NCBI GenBank assembly: GCA_947628755.1
Contig: CANRBC010000010.1
Span: forward strand, 33,311-97,310
Direction of reading: 5' to 3'
DNA length: 64,000 nt
DNA from: an uncultured Clostridia bacterium
GTDB lineage: Bacteria > Bacillota > Clostridia > Lachnospirales > CAG-274
The notes under the pieces were generated by a model. The model saw nothing but the letters and a program-made list of their open reading frames with translations. It had not been told where the DNA came from and did no database searches. This document shows, in pieces, positions 58,358-64,000 of this stretch. Within the stretch, counting starts at the first letter, position 1, and every line of letters begins with the position of its first letter. Made by a program: the position numbers and the translations under genes.

Positions 58358-59188
58358 TTATACAATTTTTTCCACAGGTATTCCCACCAGCATACTCATG
58401 CTGTTGCCGAAGGCGTTTACAACAAATTCGGTCATATCCCCTGCAAGGCGGAATCCCTTTTCCTCGGCATATTTTCTGGCTTTCGTAAGAGCCTCGGCTC
58501 TTATGGAATTTACCCTTATGCTGTTGTCTGTATCCTCCGAGGGCACTTCTATGGACCAGTAAAGGCTCATACGCGAGGGATAATATTGTATATATTCATT
58601 ATCCTTTATTACGTCGGTCATATACAGCTTCTCTATATCCATTTCCTTAACTGCCCAGCCTGTATGCGGCACAAAAGCTCCCCTTTGCAAATCCTTAAGC
58701 TCAAACAGGCTTAAAAGCTGTACCTCCGACGCCTTATACATAAAGTCGTTCAGTGTATCCAGTCTTTTTCTTTCCTTTAATATGTTTTCGTCTATGCTGT
58801 ATATTACATACACGAGAGCAGGACATTTCATAAACACATAGCTGTCCTTAAGGCTGTTTACGGTATCCATCAGCTTTATATTGTCTTTGAGCCAATGACG
58901 AAGTCTTGTAAGCCTTTCTATCTGCGAATCCATTTCCGCCAGCTTGTTTACGCATATATCCTTTATATCCGGAGCGTCGCTTTTCATCATTGCCTTTATC
59001 TCGTCATGAGAAAAGCCGCACTTTATATAGAGCCTTACCATAGCTGCCTTGTCTATATCGTGGCTTTCATACCACCTATAATTTGAAACATCTCTGCCTG
59101 GCTTTAAAAATCCGCTTTTTTCATAGCGCCTTATTGTGTTTGTGGTAACTCCCAGCAGCTTGGCAAGGTCGTTTGTAAGGTATCTCAT
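58358..59188 (-). CDS. MerR family regulator with GyrI-like effector domain
   Basis: MRYLTNDLAKLLGVTTNTIRRYEKSGFLKPGRDVSNYRWYESHDIDKAAMVRLYIKCGFSHDEIKAMM. Confidence 0.9.
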   Translation of the reverse strand: MRYLTNDLAKLLGVTTNTIRRYEKSGFLKPGRDVSNYRWYESHDIDKAAMVRLYIKCGFSHDEIKAMMKSDAPDIKDICVNKLAEMDSQIERLTRLRHWLKDNIKLMDTVNSLKDSYVFMKCPALVYVIYSIDENILKERKRLDTLNDFMYKASEVQLLSLFELKDLQRGAFVPHTGWAVKEMDIEKLYMTDVIKDNEYIQYYPSRMSLYWSIEVPSEDTDNSIRVNSIRAEALTKARKYAEEKGFRLAGDMTEFVVNAFGNSMSMLVGIPVEKIV

Positions 59189-59277
59189 TATTATGCTCCT
59201 TTCTCTGTATTCTCAACTAATTTTAACATATATTTTGCAAAAAATACACAATTTTTTGTGAAAAACTTTATCAACCT

Positions 59278-59337
59278 TGACACGGTGTCATAGTTGACTT
59301 TGCACTATTGTATCTGTTAAAATTAAAGTGTATACAC
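59278..59337. promoter_or_regulatory. intergenic operator candidates
   Basis: Palindromes tgacacggtgtca (59278-59290) and gtgtatacac (59328-59337) between the MerR gene and the divergent pectinesterase gene. Confidence 0.6.
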
Positions 59338-59395
59338 CGAACATATCCAAAAGATATGTAGTTAAGGACAAAAATATAAAAAAGGAGGATTTTTT

Positions 59396-62300
59396 ATGAC
59401 AAAAAGCTCTAAAAGGCTCATAAGCCGTGTTCTGGCATTTGTAATGCTTGTAAGCGCAATGTTTGCAAATGTAGTATACACACAGGCTGAAGAGCCATCA
59501 GGCGGTCCCATAAAGGTTTGGGACTTCGGTGGAGTTGCCCAGGAGGGCGAGCTCTACACCAACGTTATAACTCGTGCATTTTTAGATGCATTTGATGTTG
59601 TAGGCGATGCTGCCAGCGGCAACAAGGGTAAATTCCTTGCCGACGGCACATACGACTTCGGCGAGGGTCTTAAGGTAAATACTCTTAAGAACGACCGTCT
59701 GTTCTATGCAGGCGCCGATGGAATAAGATCCTACGGCACCAACGCAGACGCTATTTTTGCTTATCCGGACGGCTATACTGCCGACGGTATGTGGTATGCC
59801 AACGGTACAGGCGGAGAAGGCAGAAGATATATTGAAATAGAGGGAGTCAAGGCAGGAACAGAAATAAAGGTATATACAGGCTGTTCCAACTCCGTTGACT
59901 GTATACTTAAGTTTACGGCAGGCTCACAGAATGACGGAGTAGTTTTCTCGGGCGGAGATTCCGACATAGCTAAGTTTATAGTGGCTGAGGACTGTACTGC
60001 CAAGATATGGTTCGATGCCGCAGGCGGAAAGCCTATTGTAAACAGAGTAGTTGCCACTCCTCCCGTTACTGTTACAGGTACCGTGGACAAGGCGGGCAAT
60101 CCCGTATCAAACTATACCATCAACTTTAAAAACGACACAACAGGCGATGTTACAGAGGTTGTTGTTACGGACGATAAATATACGGTTTCACTTACTCCAG
60201 GTTACAGCTATACTGCTACTATGTCAGGCGCATCAGGCTTTGGCTTTACAAACACTACAAGAAAGTTCAGCGTTGACGTTAACGAAATAACAACAGGCAA
60301 GGTGCAGAATATGGTCGTTGAGCCTAAGTCTGTATATAAGGTATCAGGTACTGTAAAGGGCTTTGCAGCCGACTATGACGTATCAAAGCTGGCTGTTATA
60401 TTCAAGGGAAATCCCGATGATATGGCTGACGATGTAGCTGCAACGATGGACGGCACTTCCTTCAGCGCTACATTGGAGCCGGATTCTGCATATACAGCAG
60501 AGCTTACGGGCGTTAACGACTATGAGATAACAGAAGGCGCTGTATTTAACGACAACAAGGATCTTGTACAGGATATTACAGTTGCTCCTAAGGCTATACA
60601 CAGCGTAAAGGGCAACATACTTGGCGGAGCTAATGTTACCGAAATGGTTCTTGTGAATATGGAAGACGGATATGAATATCCCGCAGCAGTTTCAGGCAGC
60701 ACATATTCTGTTAGCTTAAGAGACGGCAATTATGAGGTAAAGGCAACGGCGGAGGGTTATCATACCATGGCTCATATAGCAGTTGCAGGCAAGGATGTTA
60801 CAGAGGATGTACTCTTTGTATCAGACAATCCGACGCCTCCTCAGGTAGACACAAGCGTTAAGGATATATATGTAGGCGTAGAAGGCAAGACAAACAACTA
60901 TGCTACAATGAAAGAGGCTGTTGCAGCCGCTAAGATAATAGACCCTAAGTCAGAGGCTGACAGGGTTACAATACATATTGCTCCGGGTACTTACAGAGAG
61001 CAGCTTATAATAGATACTCCTTACATTACGCTTAAGCCCGAAGGCAAGGGTGAGGTAAAGCTCACATGGTACTACGGTATAGGATACAAATACTATTCAG
61101 TAGGCGCAGACGGATATTATAATGCAGAGTATGCAGCAGATAAGTTCTCAAGAGATCTGGAGCCGGCTAAGTGGGCCGTTTCAACATACGTAAAGAATAC
61201 GGCTGTTGGCTTCAAGGCTGAGAATATCACATTTGAGGCTTCATTCAACAAGTATATTACTGATGAAGAAATAGCTGACGGCGTAATTCCTTCAAGCTCT
61301 CTTCCTCAGAGAACATACGCTACGGACGCTCAGAGCAAGGCTGCTACGGAGAGAGCTACGGCTCTTGTTATAGAGGGTGACAAGGCTGAGCTTAAGGATT
61401 GTACATTCCTTGGTTCACAGGATACCCTTTACATGGGCGACGACACTCACACATATTACAAGAACTGTGTAATAGAAGGTAACACAGACTATATATTCGG
61501 TTCAGGCAACGCGGTATTCGACGGCTGCGAGCTTCGCTTCTGCGGTTATTCTGAAACAGCTATGGGCGGCTATATCACAGCAGGCCGTTCCAACAATAAG
61601 GCAGGCTATATGGGTTATCTCTTCAGAGCCTGTACAGTTACAAACAAGGAAGGTATGCAGCATGCGGCAGGCTTCTTCGGCAGACCTTGGGACGCAGGTT
61701 CAGATATTACCTTCTTTAACACCACATTGGAAAATGCAGACGCTATTACGGCTGACGGCTGGACAGAAATGAGCGGCGTTAAGCCTACGGCGGCTAAGTT
61801 CAAGGAATACGGTACAGTAAATGCCGACGGTACTCCTGTGGATACTTCAAAAAGAGTAACAGGCGTTATGAGCGATACAGACGCAGCAGGTATTGACGCT
61901 AAGTCTTATCTTGCATGGGATCCCACCTATTATGTAAATGAGAGCTTACCCGTAGAATTCTCAACAGCTCCTTATTTCTCATCAGACGGCGATGTATTGT
62001 TACCGGCTACCGGCGATACCTTTACGGTTAAGTATTCTTTAGGCGCCAATGATGAAAACGATAATTCAAAAATAGTTTATTCTCTTGTAAAGGACGGTCA
62101 GGAAACTGTTATTAAGTCAACTACCGCCGTTGCCAACAAGGGCATACTTATTACAAAGGATATGTTAGGCTCTTTTATAAAGGCTACGGTAACTCCTGCT
62201 ACTATTTACGGCAGCACTGGTACAGCCAAGTCTATCGTTACCGAAAAGGAAATAACAGAGGGTTCAGGCTCTGTTGATACGGACAGACCTTCAGGCAAGG

Positions 62301-63589
62301 CTGTTGTATTCCTGGCAGGCGATTCTACTGTTAAGGATTATTCTGCAGGCGCTATTAACAACAGCGGCGCTAACAGACCCGAAGGCTCTTGGGGCGAATT
62401 CCTCAAATACTATCTGGACAGCAGCAAATATGAGGTTATGGACTATGCCGAAGGCGGCAGAAGCACCAGAACATTTATAGACGGAACAAAGAGTGACGGT
62501 TCTGACAGATTTATGGACAAGATAAAGGAACAGATGGTCGCAGGCGATTATCTGTTAATACAGTTTGGTCATAACGACAGCTCAGAAAGCTATCAGGACA
62601 GATATGTTCCCGTAGGCACACCCGATTCAAAGGGTAGCTATCCATATACTGCTCCGTCAGCCGATGGCGCAGGAGACGGCTCATTTAAGTGGTATTTACA
62701 GTACATGGTAGACGCAGCAAAGGCGGTAGGCGCAACTCCTGTTATGGTAACTCCCGTTTCCAGAATGTACTTTGATTCAAACGGAAATATTACATCACAT
62801 CATGGCAGCCATGACGAATATGTAATTGCTACAAAGCAGGTTGCTGAAGAAAACGGTCTTGTTTGCTTAGACCTTTACACCTTATCCAAAGAGCTTTACG
62901 AGCAGGCTTATAAGGAGGATGGCGCAAACGGCTCTTCCGACCTTGCATACAGACTCTTTGCCAACGGCGAAAAGACTCACCACTCCAAGCTGGGCGGCTT
63001 TGCTCTTGCAGGAGATATGGCTGAAATGATAAAGGCTTCAGGCTTAGGTCTTGCTTCAGCAGTACAGGCTCCTTCAAAGTCTATGTATATTACAGACGAT
63101 AAGGGCAATGCAGAGTTTATGGTAAATAATTCAGGAGTATTCACAGGCTATGGCAGAAATGCAGAGGGAGTATTCGATACCTCCGTACCTTGCGACTACT
63201 GGACTAAGTATATAAACGATATTATTACAGAAATAAAGAACGGCTCTGTGACTCCTCCCGTTACCACAGACGAGGACAAATCCGACGTCATAATAGACAA
63301 GAAGGCTGACGGCATCACGTTTATAGCAGGCGTAAAGGATCTTAACTACAAGGAAGCAGGCTTTATATTTGAAGTAGACGGCAAAGCTCCCGTTACCAAG
63401 TCAACATTGGACGACGGCAATAAGGTATACAGCTCTATTGCAGGCTATACCGAAAAGCCAAATGGTAAGAGCTATGTATACGCCTTTACCATAACGGGCG
63501 TTCCTGCAGGCGCTCAGATAAAGGTAACGCCTTATGTTGTAAAAACCGACGGCACAAAGGTGCTTTCCGAGAGCAAGACTATAAGCTGA
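59396..63589 (+). CDS. secreted multidomain pectinesterase / SGNH (rhamnogalacturonan acetylesterase-like) protein
   Basis: Signal peptide; repeated CarboxypepD_reg-like domains; PME motifs FLGSQDTLYMGDDTHTYYKNCVIEGNTDYIFGSGNAVFDGCEL, AGFFGRPWD; SGNH motifs VVFLAGDSTVKDY, LIQFGHNDS. Confidence 0.93.
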   Translation: MTKSSKRLISRVLAFVMLVSAMFANVVYTQAEEPSGGPIKVWDFGGVAQEGELYTNVITRAFLDAFDVVGDAASGNKGKFLADGTYDFGEGLKVNTLKNDRLFYAGADGIRSYGTNADAIFAYPDGYTADGMWYANGTGGEGRRYIEIEGVKAGTEIKVYTGCSNSVDCILKFTAGSQNDGVVFSGGDSDIAKFIVAEDCTAKIWFDAAGGKPIVNRVVATPPVTVTGTVDKAGNPVSNYTINFKNDTTGDVTEVVVTDDKYTVSLTPGYSYTATMSGASGFGFTNTTRKFSVDVNEITTGKVQNMVVEPKSVYKVSGTVKGFAADYDVSKLAVIFKGNPDDMADDVAATMDGTSFSATLEPDSAYTAELTGVNDYEITEGAVFNDNKDLVQDITVAPKAIHSVKGNILGGANVTEMVLVNMEDGYEYPAAVSGSTYSVSLRDGNYEVKATAEGYHTMAHIAVAGKDVTEDVLFVSDNPTPPQVDTSVKDIYVGVEGKTNNYATMKEAVAAAKIIDPKSEADRVTIHIAPGTYREQLIIDTPYITLKPEGKGEVKLTWYYGIGYKYYSVGADGYYNAEYAADKFSRDLEPAKWAVSTYVKNTAVGFKAENITFEASFNKYITDEEIADGVIPSSSLPQRTYATDAQSKAATERATALVIEGDKAELKDCTFLGSQDTLYMGDDTHTYYKNCVIEGNTDYIFGSGNAVFDGCELRFCGYSETAMGGYITAGRSNNKAGYMGYLFRACTVTNKEGMQHAAGFFGRPWDAGSDITFFNTTLENADAITADGWTEMSGVKPTAAKFKEYGTVNADGTPVDTSKRVTGVMSDTDAAGIDAKSYLAWDPTYYVNESLPVEFSTAPYFSSDGDVLLPATGDTFTVKYSLGANDENDNSKIVYSLVKDGQETVIKSTTAVANKGILITKDMLGSFIKATVTPATIYGSTGTAKSIVTEKEITEGSGSVDTDRPSGKAVVFLAGDSTVKDYSAGAINNSGANRPEGSWGEFLKYYLDSSKYEVMDYAEGGRSTRTFIDGTKSDGSDRFMDKIKEQMVAGDYLLIQFGHNDSSESYQDRYVPVGTPDSKGSYPYTAPSADGAGDGSFKWYLQYMVDAAKAVGATPVMVTPVSRMYFDSNGNITSHHGSHDEYVIATKQVAEENGLVCLDLYTLSKELYEQAYKEDGANGSSDLAYRLFANGEKTHHSKLGGFALAGDMAEMIKASGLGLASAVQAPSKSMYITDDKGNAEFMVNNSGVFTGYGRNAEGVFDTSVPCDYWTKYINDIITEIKNGSVTPPVTTDEDKSDVIIDKKADGITFIAGVKDLNYKEAGFIFEVDGKAPVTKSTLDDGNKVYSSIAGYTEKPNGKSYVYAFTITGVPAGAQIKVTPYVVKTDGTKVLSESKTIS

Positions 63590-63610
63590 GTGCAGTAAGG
63601 AGGCAGTATT

Positions 63611-63766
63611 ATGAAAAAATATAATAAACCGGAAATGACAATTTCATTGTTAAGGGTAGAGAGCATTATTACTGCAAGCGGTACTCCGTCACCAAATACT
63701 CTTGTTGACGGCGGCGCCAACGGTCAGCCTATGACCGACAGTTATAGCAGTATGTTCGGCAATTAA
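63611..63766 (+). CDS. 51-aa small peptide
   Basis: Not in the ORF track: RBS aaggagg then MKKYNKPEMTISLLRVESIITASGTPSPNTLVDGGANGQPMTDSYSSMFGN. Confidence 0.75.
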   Translation: MKKYNKPEMTISLLRVESIITASGTPSPNTLVDGGANGQPMTDSYSSMFGN

Positions 63767-63786
63767 TAAACTGAAAATTGCATTAT

Positions 63787-63816
63787 AAAAGGAGGCTGAC
63801 AACAGCCTCCTTTTTT
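63787..63816 (+). terminator. Rho-independent terminator
   Basis: aaaaggaggctgacaacagcctcctttttt. Confidence 0.85.
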
Positions 63817-63837
63817 GGTGGGGTGATTTTTAGCTAT

Positions 63838-64000
63838 ATCGACCCTTCCGTCAGTCCTTCGGACTGCCACCTCCATTGCAGCGGAAGAAGTTATCCGCCA
63901 AGCCGAAGGCTTGCTTTTGCGATAGCAAAAGTGCTGAACATTGCAGCGGAAGAAGTTATCCGCCAAGCCGAAGGCTTGCTTTTGCCGTAGGCAAAAGTGC
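63838..64000. repeat. MITE-like copy 3 (one end) containing a 65-bp tandem direct repeat, truncated by window end
   Basis: tatcgacccttccgtcagtcc matches the element end at 20651; cattgcagcggaagaagttatccgccaagccgaaggcttgcttttgc repeats at 63874 and 63939. Confidence 0.7.

Noticed and set aside
63874-64000. Possible CRISPR array from the 65-bp repeats
   Set aside because: Repeats are directly adjacent with no unique spacers; only two partial units visible; no cas genes in the window.

Overview
64-kb chromosomal window from a low-GC Gram-positive anaerobe, most consistent with gut-type Clostridia (Bacillota); this is inferred from YacP/SigH synteny, DUF3793, YfhO and similar genes, with no 16S present. 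Housekeeping blocks: yacP-like NYN gene/sigH, aminotransferase, rfbC/YfhO/GtrA/GT2, VTC/DUF4956, chromate transporter pair, MATE, ruvAB, tsaD, rnz, yajC, cwlD, addB, pepF, glgA, tRNA-Ser(GCT), tRNA-Phe(GAA), and a large secreted pectinesterase/SGNH esterase. Accessory content of most interest: (1) 39.4-48.2 kb, a STAS protein, a SpoIIE-type PP2C phosphatase with a GHKL tail, a dicarboxylate/amino-acid symporter with an N-terminal degenerate GHKL-like domain, and a one-polypeptide ABC transporter with a C-terminal degenerate GHKL-like tail. This reads as a partner-switching circuit wired onto transporters. (2) 2.6-4.7 kb, a radical SAM protein with a PqqD/RRE-like C-terminus, translationally coupled to a 60-aa glycine-rich, Cys-free peptide (candidate RiPP system). 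(3) 0.6-1.5 kb, two adjacent small ORFs sharing a 24-residue N/G-rich motif at the C-terminus of one and the N-terminus of the next (amyloid-signalling-like architecture). (4) Two families of dispersed palindromic repeats forming an inverted compound repeat around a 4.6-kb TetR/flavodoxin/aldo-keto reductase cassette. Several gene remnants (AlbA_2, IS4-type transposase, guaA, InlB B-repeat) and apparent single-base frameshifts (DUF3793, NCS2 permease) are visible. All family calls are by eye; no searches were run.
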